A DNA stretch of 64,000 nt from Phytomonas francai (Eukaryota; Euglenozoa; Kinetoplastea; Trypanosomatida; Trypanosomatidae): the NCBI GenBank assembly GCA_001766655.1, contig MJCC01000007.1, positions 117,275 to 181,274 on the forward strand. Reading direction: 5' to 3'. The position numbers and the translations under genes were made by a program. Positions 38,228-49,120 of this stretch are shown here, piece after piece (within the stretch, counting starts at the first letter, position 1; every line of letters starts with the position of its first letter). The notes beneath the pieces are model-generated. The model worked only from the letters and a program-made list of their open reading frames with translations, was not told the DNA's origin and did no database searches.

Positions 38228-39502
38228 TTGCTGTTAATCGGTGGATATAGACACCTCTACACCTTCCCGAGTTATTACTTTTTTAATATGCCTTAAATGC
38301 AAAGATGGAATAAGAAAGAAAACATTTATGACGGAATCGAACCCACCATTTCCTGAGGAAGGGAAGGAATTGCTGAAATGAGTGCAAACGAAGACTTTTC
38401 GGGTTTATTTTGCTACCATGAAAACAGCGCTGAGGAAAGTTAAGAAGATTCTACAGTTTTCACACAATGGGAAAAAAAAGAGAGAGACCACTTCAAACAT
38501 GAAAATCGAATGCAATAATAATTATAAATCAAACCTGTAAAATCGATAAAGGACATATTGGGTGATAGAAAACGGAAAGTTCAGCTAAAAGAATAAAAGA
38601 CTAACAGAAAGAAAAGGATTCATCACACTGAGTTTGTTTCCGTGGACTTTCATACTCTTCACAAAAAAGAAAAAAAACCTCTTTGATACTCTTCGATAGA
38701 AACAACAAATCGAACAAGTATCCTCAACGTGTTAATCTAGAACAACAAGAGAAATAAGATGAACTTTAAGTAATAAAAACGATTGTATTCAGCCCAATTA
38801 AATATCCCGGAACAAATTATTTATTAGCCATTTCTCCCATATGAATCCTCCCCTTTAATAGATTACCAACGATATCATTCAGAAAGTACTTGAAAGTTGC
38901 ACGTTAGGCGAAAAATACAATAATTGTGCCTAAAAAACAAAACAAACAAGAGATGGTAAAGACAGAAACGAAAACAACAATCATGAGGCTCACTATATAA
39001 TAGGATGCCCCTAAAGTATTCTTTTAGTGTATATATGTGTGTGAAGTGCAATCTATCAAGTTTTTCTTTAAAATATAAACAAAATCCAGATAGGTCTGGC
39101 ACAAATTGTCTCTATACTCAACAAAAGTGTCCTTTTTTCTACTTTACAAAGAAACACAATATGCTTGGGAAATCAATTCTATTTTATTCTTATGAACATA
39201 TCCCATAATCTTGAGGGTGTCGTTTATAAAGAGTAAAGATGCGTTGTATGTGTGATGAAAGACTAAGACATACACAATATAGCATAAGGAAAATGAAACC
39301 CAAAATAAAATTACGATACCATTAAAAATGAAAGAAGATCCTATTAAAGAAGACAAAGCAAGGAAACAAAGTGACAACAAAAACATTTCGAATTCCAATG
39401 GCATCGGTTTGTTGAATTCGCTTGCCACCCTCCCCTTACCCTCCCACTCACACACATACAAACATCATCCACGGTGGGAAAAGATACACTAAACAAGAAT
39501 TA
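38228..39502. other. 1.3-kb AT-rich spacer
   Basis: AT-rich spacer. Minus frames at 38875-39102 (75 codons) and 39144-39461 (105 codons) are Phe/Leu/Ile-rich with no domain; I treat them as composition effects. No gene seen. Confidence 0.45.
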
Positions 39503-41803
39503 CTAGTAGTTACCATTGTTCATAGTTTGATTAATCGGCATTACCATTGAATTGAAATTATGCGGAAGCTGATTCACCCTGTTCATCTCAAAATTATTTT
39601 CTTGCTGCTCTGGCGCAAATACCTCGGCCCAGAATCCGGGGCACAACCGTAAGCAAGCAGTGTTAACCATTGAATGCGCCTCAAACAGAAGATGACAATC
39701 TACTAAATCAGATTCTTCCATAGAAATTAAAACCAATGCGTTTAAAGACATCTTCCAAAACCAGAATAACGTTCGAAGATCCTCCTCAAGGTTGTACAAC
39801 TCGGGGAATGTACACTGAAGATTCTCGAGTGAGCAGTCTGTCGTTAAAACATATGTAATAAGAAATCCAGCGTTAAATTCTACAGGAATGCCAAACGGGA
39901 GACGTTTGATAATCTCGTCAAATTGGCTCAATGGGACGTTCGTCTCCTTGTTAGCGAACAAAAGTGCCGCCATCGCCTCCGTGAGCAATCGAAGTACACG
40001 GCCGAGAAGGCGCGATGAAGTCCCGAATGCGGCCATTTCAAGATCAAACGGCCCTGACCACGGCGCCTTGAGGTTGAGTGGGATGACGGAGAGTAAACGA
40101 GCCGCAAAGCGCACGCCTTTCGACAGCCTGGCCCCCGGTATATTTGGATGTGGAATGACTAGAGGGATGTAATCGCCGTTAAGCGTGCGAGTCCGGACTA
40201 GCTCAATCACGAGGACACCATACTCACTGAGTGTTGGGCAGTTAAACTCCTCCAGTGCCTTACTGAAGATTGACGACCCACTTAGCTCCACTCCCTCTGC
40301 CGTATGTGTGAAGTAGCCCAACAAATCTAAAGACTTTAGCAGAATAGCCGCGAGAGACGTTTGAATGTCAGGATACACCAGCCTCTCCGACACTGCATAA
40401 CGTTCGAATACCACTATGTCAGATAGAAAAACATTATTATCCTCGTTCTTGGGTAGAAAATTTGGATCAATAACCCAAGAATCCAACAAAATCTCCGGTG
40501 GCTCCTTGACGGGCGACCAACGGCGATCGTTTTCTTCCTTGAGCTTAAATAAGATGTACTGCCGTAGCCACCAAAGCTTTGAACGGTAGCCCGTGTAGAG
40601 GAACAACTGAAAGGCGATCTGCGCACGCAGCGGGAATACATTCTCGGCGATACCGCGATAGGTAGAGGTATCAACTAATGGCCAGTTGTCAACGAAGATA
40701 CTCTGCCCTAGTACTGCGTAGGATGTAGTCATGACAGGACCCCCAAAAATGAAGTAATAAAATACTAACGGAAGGCGCTTCCCAAACGCAGCCGTCACAT
40801 TGCTCCGCTTCTTTTTATTATACAATTTGGAAAGAAACACACAGCGACTATCCTTGGTAAGAACAGGGGCATCCAGTGCAGCCAAATTACGCTGCAGGAG
40901 CCTTTTCTCATCTTCCTTAACGCGTGTGGAAGAGTGCAAAAAGTTCACAGTTCGCGACCTATTTTCGGATGGCAAGTATCGGCAAAATTCATCAAAAATG
41001 TCAGCCATACCATTGACATGGAAAAGGCTGTTCTTCGACTCGAAAAGGAGGATACTGGAAAGATCCTCCTCGCTAAAGTCCGCGTATCTTTTGCGCATCG
41101 CAGCGAGCACTGCCGCTTTGCTGATACAATCAAATGTCTGGGCCTCCACGTTAATGTTCGTGACTACGCGTTCGATTCCTGGAAATGCTAGCAGCTCCAC
41201 ACAACCATACACCTCGGACGCGTATTGGTTAGACGGGGCAAAGAAGGCCGATATCTGACTCCAAGCAAGATAGGGTGCACGAAAGGTATTGGGGCAGTTT
41301 TCGTGAAACATGCGCACGATTCGGGCTTCTACATCTTCCTCTATGAAAAACTTGGCAGCGCATTGCTCCAAAACATCAGGTGAGAGATTTTTGGCCACTA
41401 AGTTCCGACTAAACTCCGTACTGTGGAGAACTTCTGCTGGCGGTTGTGTCGGAGCCACTGGATTGACCTCCAGATGAGGGGTGAACCCGCAACCGTTAAA
41501 AGTAAAAGTAGCCTTAAAATCGGTATCCTTTTGCTTATAGTAGTTCTTGAGCCACTCAGTCGACAGCTCACAAAAAAAGCTTATTTGCTCGTATAGAGCT
41601 AAGGAAGTCGTGGTGGTATAAACAGAGGCTCCATCATTCTCACGAACAGCCTGTGTAATGACATCGAGTATCTTGTTACCATCAAAGACCATAGAAACTT
41701 GATTGGTGTCCGGTAAGCGAGACAGTTTGCTGAGCGGAATGTTCCTTTCTTCAACCCTGGCGTCCGTCAGAAAACGGTGAAATGCCTTGATGTTGGAATA
41801 CAT
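39503..41803 (-). CDS. MKT1: MKT1 homologue, post-transcriptional regulator with degenerate XPG/PIN nuclease fold
   Basis: The protein has 766 residues from the ATG at 41803 (upstream codon TTG). The N-terminal half follows the XPG-like layout of Mkt1: VSMVFDGNKILDVI, ATFTFNGCGF, RAPYLAWSQISAFF, and SEVYGCVELLAFPGIERVV. The acidic metal-binding residues expected of an active FEN/XPG nuclease are mostly missing. The C-terminal half matches the Mkt1 C domain (GYLIG-type helices, KRLPFGIPVEFNAGFL). The tail is Asn/Met-rich. In yeast and trypanosomes MKT1 joins PBP1 and RNA-binding proteins to stabilise and promote translation of mRNAs, a central mechanism where transcription is polycistronic. 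Confidence 0.85.
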   Translation of the reverse strand: MYSNIKAFHRFLTDARVEERNIPLSKLSRLPDTNQVSMVFDGNKILDVITQAVRENDGASVYTTTTSLALYEQISFFCELSTEWLKNYYKQKDTDFKATFTFNGCGFTPHLEVNPVAPTQPPAEVLHSTEFSRNLVAKNLSPDVLEQCAAKFFIEEDVEARIVRMFHENCPNTFRAPYLAWSQISAFFAPSNQYASEVYGCVELLAFPGIERVVTNINVEAQTFDCISKAAVLAAMRKRYADFSEEDLSSILLFESKNSLFHVNGMADIFDEFCRYLPSENRSRTVNFLHSSTRVKEDEKRLLQRNLAALDAPVLTKDSRCVFLSKLYNKKKRSNVTAAFGKRLPLVFYYFIFGGPVMTTSYAVLGQSIFVDNWPLVDTSTYRGIAENVFPLRAQIAFQLFLYTGYRSKLWWLRQYILFKLKEENDRRWSPVKEPPEILLDSWVIDPNFLPKNEDNNVFLSDIVVFERYAVSERLVYPDIQTSLAAILLKSLDLLGYFTHTAEGVELSGSSIFSKALEEFNCPTLSEYGVLVIELVRTRTLNGDYIPLVIPHPNIPGARLSKGVRFAARLLSVIPLNLKAPWSGPFDLEMAAFGTSSRLLGRVLRLLTEAMAALLFANKETNVPLSQFDEIIKRLPFGIPVEFNAGFLITYVLTTDCSLENLQCTFPELYNLEEDLRTLFWFWKMSLNALVLISMEESDLVDCHLLFEAHSMVNTACLRLCPGFWAEVFAPEQQENNFEMNRVNQLPHNFNSMVMPINQTMNNGNY

Positions 41804-42369
41804 TGCCAAGGCAGCCTCCCTCTCTCCTTTTTATGTGTTTTCTCCTTAATACGAGAATATTTAAACCTCTTGATTTATATGAACAAAAGGAAATTTTGCA
41901 ATTCGTGACCTTTTTGCTTGCTTTCCACCATGAAAATGGATAAGAAAGAGATAAAGTGAGGAGAGAAATAAAAATTGATAAGTGCATAGGAATCGAAACA
42001 TCATCCGATGCTGTGATTTTTAAAATGACACTGAACCCATCTAAGGGAGCATTCAATTTGGAGTAAGTTATAGTTTAAAGGCCATCTTTATCCTTCGCCT
42101 AGACGAAGCATAAATATGGCAATAGTAATAATAATAATAATAATAATAGTAGTAGTAGTAGTAACGCAAGCAAATTGGGGATGGAGTAGAAGTGTTCCAA
42201 TGATTATACTTCTAAAAAGTGAAACAGTATTAGCTGTCGCTTTCGCCTCATTAAACTATGAATTGTAAAATACTATACATAATTAAATATACGGAAATAA
42301 TAGCGTGCACGACAAAGGAACCAGATAAATTAGAATAATATACCCACCCCAGTCCCACCTCTGCGAGTC
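41804..42369. other. intergenic spacer with TAA repeat
   Basis: Contains a TAA/TAG trinucleotide repeat at 42125-42163; otherwise AT-rich with no gene seen. Confidence 0.5.
42125..42163. repeat. TAA/TAG trinucleotide microsatellite
   Basis: Perfect TAA units switch to TAG units on the plus strand, about 13 units in total. Confidence 0.9.
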
Positions 42370-44815
42370 TTACGGTTCAAAAGTTAACAGCTCCTTAAGT
42401 GTCTGATAGTAAGAGCGGTAAACCTCCCAATGGAAAGCTAGGGCACCTTTTAGGAGCTCCATCTTCTTTTGTAGGATATTCGTAACAAGACCCATGGGTG
42501 GCAATGAGTTTGGCGAGGATGATGAGAGGATTAACTCTGTATAATGTAGAACTTTCCGCTCAAACGAAATGTAGAGTGAGCTATTTGTATCAGCCATTTT
42601 ATCGATTGTAGAGTTCAGCATACTTTTCTCAGAATCACTTAATGTGCTTAAGGCGATGGTCTGCTGTGTATCGGACTCATTAAAAGGCTTCGGACTTAAC
42701 CTGCTCTCAAGAAAGTCGATCGCTGACTGTTTTAGGGTACTAAGCTTCAGGTTCTGGGTAAGCAACCCAAGAATAAACTCGTGAAAAGCCTTTAGAGCGT
42801 CAGACACCTGTTGGTGATTGAAACCTCTGGAAGAAAGCATGACGGAAGCAGTGCCTTCGAGTAACAGCAGCAATGTGCACTCTTGCACAGTGTTGGCACA
42901 TGAAAAAATTACTGTCTTTTCAAAGTAGAATATCTCGCCTGGCAAACCCTCCCAACGTTCTGCACTAGTGCAGCCCCCACTCCGCAGGAGATCGACTGCG
43001 CCGAAATGCAAAGCCCCACGCAATCGGCGTTCCTCGTTTGTCAGGCTGGAGGACGAGCAAGCTACTTGCGACATGGCCCAGTCCTTCACTGTTTGCATGT
43101 TTATAAACTTTTGCAAAAATGTGATGGAGCTCTGCCAGTGGCGAGGGGCGGGCAGCCACTGGTCTATAAAGGCACGAATGTACATGATGGCATTGCTTTG
43201 GAGCTCACCTGCGATGATCCTCAGGTTATACTCCGCCACGTCCCGGCGAAGTGTGTGAACTGATGTGAAAAGAAACCGGAACGCCTCCGCGGCCGCAGTG
43301 CCCAAATCCGGCTGCATATGGTCCAAATTCCGGCACACTTTCTGAAGCTCCGCCCTCATTTCCTCCTCTCGTGCGGGTGCCCCGTACGCAGCAACGTGGT
43401 TGATAACGAACTGAACAATACGGGACATCGCGTGATGGTTTAGCGTAGTACGCTTTATAATCCAACTCCAGTCTAGAGCATCGCGGAACTGCTGTTCCAG
43501 ACGGTACCGTAACCGGGCCGGCACCGCCTGTAGGAAAGCCTCTCGCACTTGCTGAAGTAGTTGTGGAATGATATCCACCACAGGCGTGGGCTGGTTGAGC
43601 TGGCGCGTCAATACAGCCAGATGAGCCTCGTCAATGCTAAGCGTCACCGCTTCACGGAGGCTCTCCTCTGTGGTCTTCGGGGGTTTGTAATTAAGCACCG
43701 CCTCAAATGCCTTGTGTGCCCTGAATTCGAATTTTAAGAAACGCTCCCTTCGCTGTCTCTCCTCGTAGCCGGGCTCCGGACGGGATCGTCCTGTCTCATC
43801 AACGTACCATTGAGGTGGCAACTCTGGCCCCATAACAGTGGCCGAAGCGCCTGATGGCGATAACCGTGGCTTGATCATTTCCATCTCAGATCCGCTTGTA
43901 TTCACGTCCAAAATGAGAGGATTCATGTATTGAAGCCCTGGCGTTATCCCCACACCCGCCTGCTCTGATGTCAAACCAGGATCTAGAGACGAAGTGGTTG
44001 CCTCAATTTGACTCAACTCACGTTGCACCTCACAAAGTTGCTCCGGAAGTGCGACGCGCTCGATGCGTTGATAGAGAAGGTCCATAAATGCGGTGAGATC
44101 CGCTTTTCCATTTGGCGCACTTTGGACGCGTTCCCGCGCAGCCGCCAAGAGCGCGCTCTTTGTCCCATCAAAGAGCCTATTCACAGAGACACGCTGCTCC
44201 AGCGGGTCGAGCTTCAGAACTTCTTGTTCAGCAAGCTTCGTGTACTGCAGCCACGCACTCGAGAATGATTTGAGCAAATTCTTTGAGTAACCCTCATTCA
44301 TCTGGGTATCCAAACGTTTACCATATGTCTGAAGCTGCTGAAGGATATCCAACACGTGCTGGGCGCACTGGACAGTCGTCTCAGGGAACTCCCCAGTGTC
44401 AAGCCGCGCGATGTGAAATGCAAGAAGGAGCAGGTGTGGTTTAATCGCGACACGTCTCTCGATGTGCATTTTAATATCACCATCAACACGCTCTCGTAGA
44501 GGCGCCGGTCTTTTGCAAATCCTACCTACCTTCCGGCCGACCCACTGAAGAATCTCTTGAGCAATAAGCACGAGGCGGCGGCGATGTGGCCTGCCGGAGC
44601 GTGGGCACAGCGGTTCATTGGTGCTACCGCATTCACCACAGACCCACGGATCTGTTATGAGTACTTGTTCAATAGAGTCAATACACACTGCAGATGTGTC
44701 AAAAGACAAACCGTAATCCTCCAACAACTTGACAGCGGCGCTAACGTCACGAACGGTCCGAACGTTACTTTTGATAGCGCTTGATCCACTTTGATTGGAT
44801 ACGACCTCTGAAGTC

Positions 44816-44820
<5 letters not shown>
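42370..44820 (-). CDS. TCP11-family protein
   Basis: The protein has 816 residues from the ATG at 44820. The frame continues upstream through an in-frame TA/CA repeat, which would encode HTHTHTHIYIYIYI and is not credible coding. The TCP11 signature lies at ~480-610: VVDIIPQLLQQVREAF, DWSWIIKRTTLNHHAMS, a GAPAREEEMRAEL segment resembling the family AP-RD motif, then VAEYNLRIIAGELQSNAI. An N-terminal CGECGSTNEPLC (about 48-60) looks like a small zinc-binding knuckle. TCP11 proteins are helical and in animals act in sperm flagella and cAMP signalling. Function here is unknown. Confidence 0.75.
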
Positions 44821-44856
<36 letters not shown>

Positions 44857-44870
44857 ATGTGTGTGTATGT
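44819..44870. repeat. TA/TG dinucleotide repeat abutting the TCP11 start codon
   Basis: TA units at 44819-44846 change to TG units. The repeat begins at the ATG itself, so it forms the immediate 5' leader of the TCP11 gene. Confidence 0.9.
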
Positions 44871-45471
44871 ACCTTTTTCTTTGTCTTCGTTCCTTATCAA
44901 AGCAGTCAATATTTAGACGAAATAAAAAAACATTAGACAAAATGAAGACAAGGCATATCTCACCCGCCCACATACCCTACACTCCTTGTCATAGGACTAG
45001 CTAGTAAGTGGAAACAGAAAAGGAAAAATAAGATCCAGAAAAAGACTTAAAGAAAGGGAAAGGCTAAAAGTTAAGCCTTGTGGGAAGATTTTTGCCGCCC
45101 GTAAGGTGCAACTTCCACGGATGAATTCCACAAAAATAAAATTGTAATTTTCAATCCAAATACCAATAGAACTCCTGAGATCGTTATGTACATCTGTATG
45201 ACAATTAAGTCATGTACTCCCTTAAACCCTATGCACAAATCGTGGAAGCATAGAACAGACTAATTCAGCTTCTTTATTTAGGAAAAAAAATGCATAAAAC
45301 TTCAAGCACTAACATACGTAATTGGTGTTACAATTACATAAAATGGATGCTATCGTAGATGATAAAAGAAATAGAACATAAATATCAAAGTCTAAACATA
45401 AGAGCATCCCAAGATACATATAAAACTACGAGCTCTTACTTTTCATGTTGTTAGATCACTTTCTTTTTTTT
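44821..45471. other. intergenic spacer
   Basis: Apart from the TA/TG repeat at its lower end, AT-rich with no gene seen. Confidence 0.5.
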
Positions 45472-47361
45472 TTAATGAATCTCCCAGAATCGAGTAACAC
45501 CATCTACAGAAGCAGTAACAACAACATTATCATCAACTACCAAACCTCGAGTCAGGTCCTTCCAGGCATTCTTCTTCACCGACAACGGAGAGGCCAGTTG
45601 ACGCATATCCCACACAAATAAATCAGGGCCGCTGCACACAACCGCATGCTTCTGATTAACGGCCACTGCGGTCACAACGCCAGGAAGAATGGTTTCAAAA
45701 ATCTGACGAAAACTGTTTCGGATGTCCCACATTCGCATGACACGATCGAAACCACCAGTGATCGCGACATCCTCATAGCTCGAAACGGCCGGAACCTTCT
45801 TGCTATGTTTATTAATGAATTCAAGTATAGAGCAATAGGTGGGATCAATAAGGGAGCACACGCCGTTACCACCACCGACGATGACATGCCCCAGACGCGT
45901 GGAGCACATGGCCTGAATAGACGTGCCTGAAGTAATGAAGGAACTGCTCTGCCTGTCTGAATGCAACACACAAATAGTAGCGCTTAATCCACCAGACAGA
46001 ACAGGACTATTAACATCATTCTCCTTTGCGTATGTAACGGCAAAGACATCACTCTGAAAGGAAGCCACAGAGGTTGCCATGAGCTCGTGCCCCGCCAAGG
46101 AGTAGTTGAAAATTGTGCTTGTGCCGTCCTCACATGCGGTTGCAAAATCAAACTGTGTGGCGAAGCTGATATCCCACACACAAGCCTTTCGTGGTCTAAA
46201 GTGTATGAGAGGTAGGCCGTCACTATCAAGCAATACGACGTACCCGCTACCGGTACCAACAGCAAAACGATGATTTTGGACTTTACATAAAGAAATAAAC
46301 TTCTCATTCGAGCCGAATGTATACTTAGCAACAAGGTTGAGCCCTTCTCTAGTGGCAGGACTACGGTTCAATGACAAATGAGGACTCGCACTCATCTCCA
46401 GAAAAGTGCTCTTTTCCAGGCTTATGATATTCACCTCGCTGGAGATCCTTACCTTCTTCTTAGCAGACTTTATCTCGGGAACATCCTGTGGGTACGGCTG
46501 AGGTGACTGGGTTATGGCGTTGTCAGCTGTCACCGGATCCTCCCCGTGGATCAACTTCAGGCGCTTCTTGCTCTCCATAACATCTTCTTTAAGATTAATC
46601 TCAGCAATGTTCTCGCTTTGGAGGCAACATCGCAGTGTCACGGATTTCTTTAGCAATCCCTCGGGGAAATGCGGGTGAGGCTCGCACATCAAAAAGACGC
46701 AAGACTTTGGATGAATCTTCTTCTTCGCCTCCAATTCCTTGAAACACTCCTCCAACTTTTGGAGCAGCGTAATTGACTTAGTTGCCTGTTCAACGTAAAT
46801 CCACAGCCCTTTTTCTAGCGATTTCTTAATCACGTTGCCAGCTTCTTCCATCCGCTGGCGCGTCTTCATGCGAGCGACAGTGTCGATGTACATGACGTTG
46901 ATTTGTGCGTGCACTGATGCCAAAGTAATCGGAAGGGTTGGATTTGCTCCCTCTATCATGATAATGACACAATGACCACCAGAACATCGCTTAGCAGCCT
47001 CGAGCACTACTTCAGCGCTATTCTTCGCATATGTGTTGTTGCACTCGGGTGGTAAGGGTGGCAAGGATGTAGCCGGCTGAAACCTCTCATTGACAAGGTC
47101 ATCATCGGAGGAAAGATCAAACTCATCTTTTGCGGGAGTCGTGAATCCAACCGCCAAGGTCGCAGAGGAGTCACAGTGTCGCTTCTGTTCATCACGGGCC
47201 ATGGACACAGCTACACCGTTTATCGAGCGCACAACCATACCCTTTAGCACGTTGGCTAAGCAAGGAAAATAAATACTATCCACCGACAGCACCTCATTGT
47301 TCTCTCCCAGCTTTATACCATCCGAAAAAATTTTCCCTGTAATATTTACGGAAATAGACAT
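45472..47361 (-). CDS. PDZ-like, dynein-D6-like and WD40 fusion protein
   Basis: The protein has 629 residues from the ATG at 47361. Residues ~1-75 include GMVVRSINGVAVSMARDEQK, reminiscent of a PDZ strand-loop. Residues ~155-258 match the dynein heavy chain D6 (AAA6) region: GLWIYVEQATKSITLLQKLE, CVFLMCEPHPHFPEGLLKKS and the following conserved NL. The motor itself is absent. A WD40 propeller occupies ~340-629 (for example AVTGGFDRVMRMWDIR-type blades; the last blade ends VTASVDGVTRFWEIH). It is too small to be a motor. It may be an axonemal or intraflagellar-transport factor, but that is inference. Confidence 0.7.
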   Translation of the reverse strand: MSISVNITGKIFSDGIKLGENNEVLSVDSIYFPCLANVLKGMVVRSINGVAVSMARDEQKRHCDSSATLAVGFTTPAKDEFDLSSDDDLVNERFQPATSLPPLPPECNNTYAKNSAEVVLEAAKRCSGGHCVIIMIEGANPTLPITLASVHAQINVMYIDTVARMKTRQRMEEAGNVIKKSLEKGLWIYVEQATKSITLLQKLEECFKELEAKKKIHPKSCVFLMCEPHPHFPEGLLKKSVTLRCCLQSENIAEINLKEDVMESKKRLKLIHGEDPVTADNAITQSPQPYPQDVPEIKSAKKKVRISSEVNIISLEKSTFLEMSASPHLSLNRSPATREGLNLVAKYTFGSNEKFISLCKVQNHRFAVGTGSGYVVLLDSDGLPLIHFRPRKACVWDISFATQFDFATACEDGTSTIFNYSLAGHELMATSVASFQSDVFAVTYAKENDVNSPVLSGGLSATICVLHSDRQSSSFITSGTSIQAMCSTRLGHVIVGGGNGVCSLIDPTYCSILEFINKHSKKVPAVSSYEDVAITGGFDRVMRMWDIRNSFRQIFETILPGVVTAVAVNQKHAVVCSGPDLFVWDMRQLASPLSVKKNAWKDLTRGLVVDDNVVVTASVDGVTRFWEIH

Positions 47362-48672
47362 TCTAAAGTACGCAAATAAAATAACTACAATGATCACTAT
47401 TTTATTGTTTTTATTATTATGGGAAAAAAAAGTCTAATTACCAAGACTAATTTGCTACGGAAAAAAATCGATTGAAAAGCTATGATTTAGCTCTGATTTC
47501 TTGTCAACGACACAGAGCGTATCAAAAACAAAATGACAAAAAACAGTAACTAATATTGACTATGATACAGAAGATTAAATCAAAGAAAATAGGCACTTAA
47601 ATAATGAATCAAAAACATAGTGTGCCTAATTGGCCTCAACAAAAGTTGCATGATAATACTTGAAGGAAAATGGATACAAGGAAAAGGAACAAGCAAACCA
47701 TTTTGTTTTAATATTTACTAAGATATTCAACCTAATTAAAGCAATGATTTGAGGCATTCGTCGAATAATTCATAGTAGCACTCTTTGGTTGAGAAAGTCG
47801 CGAATCCTGGTGTGCTAAATACCGAACACCAACTACAATTGTGCGGATGATATTCACAATACAATGTCCTACAAAAAAAAAATGAGACATTATATAAAGG
47901 CAAACCAAGAAAAATAAACAAGCACCAATTCATACGCAAAGAGTATTGTGCAGTTATTAGAATGGAGGGGGATACACCTACATGAAGAATGTGTATCTGG
48001 AAACCATGCCGAATTCATCGCAAAGGGGCTTGCCCGACACGATGTTTGAACCGATAGCGAAACCGTACCCCCGCCGTACCGATACGCATGCCTATTTCGG
48101 AATAGTATGAAATGAACGAGTAAACAGCAAAACGCATTATAATTTCGCGCGTGGCATCGCATAAATGTTCAAGACTGCATACGGGAACAGTATCCTCGCC
48201 CTTGCTGAATGCACTAGCAGTGAATATTGCTATCGAGAGGGTTCGTTGCAAACGTGAAGAATAACCTGTATAAGTTTGGCATCTGGGAGAAAGGGAAAAG
48301 CGCATAAAAAATAAGGTAACAAGATTTTATGTCGGTACCATTACCAATGAATAAGTAAGGGCGGAGGAACTGAAACTAATTTTTGGTTACTAGCCTTCGG
48401 CATATCTAACTGTGCCCTCTTCCTTGCTCACCGTTATCATCCTTCCGATAGGCAGAAGCACTACAAAAGGGTAAAAAAGAGCATGGGCTCAGAAAATTTT
48501 CAATAATTTCCTTGTCTACAAAGTAAGAATAAAAAGAAGCTGTTAGAGAGATGTAATTTGATCTATCTATTTTCCTATGTGATCTATTCGTAGGACAATC
48601 GAACTAATCAAAGTCGATGAAAAAGGATAATGGATCAGATTGAAAATAAAAACGTGTCAATGCATGTGTGTT

Positions 48673-48729
<57 letters not shown>

Positions 48730-49120
48730 GCTCACATTTGCTAACCCGTAAAGTATAGCCGTTTGACTGTAAAAAAGGGAATAGATAAGTTTTATCTTAA
48801 TTACTTATGAATACTCTACCTACGCTATGGGCCAATCATTTTCGACGATATTCCATTCTCTCCCCCTTTAACCTGTATATAACAAAAATTATCAGTTATT
48901 ACGACAGATGTAATATACCCAAATCAATATAAATTTGACCTCCACCCCCCACCCACCCCTCGCGCCACTTTACAGCTGGCGTGCAGAACAGCCTGCCCGG
49001 CCGTTCGCTAACGTAAGAAATACAATTTCAATTCAACTCAGGACCCCACACCTCACCCACCACCGACACCATGCCTTTTATGGTGTAGGTGTTCTTCTGG
49101 CATTCGAAAACAGTATCGGT
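47362..49120. other. 1.8-kb spacer with long TG repeat and ambiguous small frames
   Basis: Holds a TG run (48676-48727). A somewhat GC-richer stretch at 47990-48300 carries overlapping short minus frames (96, 90 and 67 codons) that do not agree on one phase; see findings. No gene called. Confidence 0.4.
48676..48727. repeat. TG dinucleotide microsatellite
   Basis: About 26 TG units, the longest in the window, upstream of the WD40 gene on the transcribed strand. Confidence 0.95.

Noticed and set aside
38328..38375. Minus-strand GGGTTCGATTCC, a possible tRNA T arm
   Set aside because: The flanking bases do not pair as a T stem and no cloverleaf could be drawn.
38875..39461. Phe/Leu/Ile-rich frames in the spacer before MKT1
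   Set aside because: Pyrimidine-rich spacer DNA gives hydrophobic translations; no conserved motif was seen.
44821..44973. N-terminal extension of the TCP11-like protein
   Set aside because: It translates a CA/TA microsatellite; the ATG at 44820 is the credible start.
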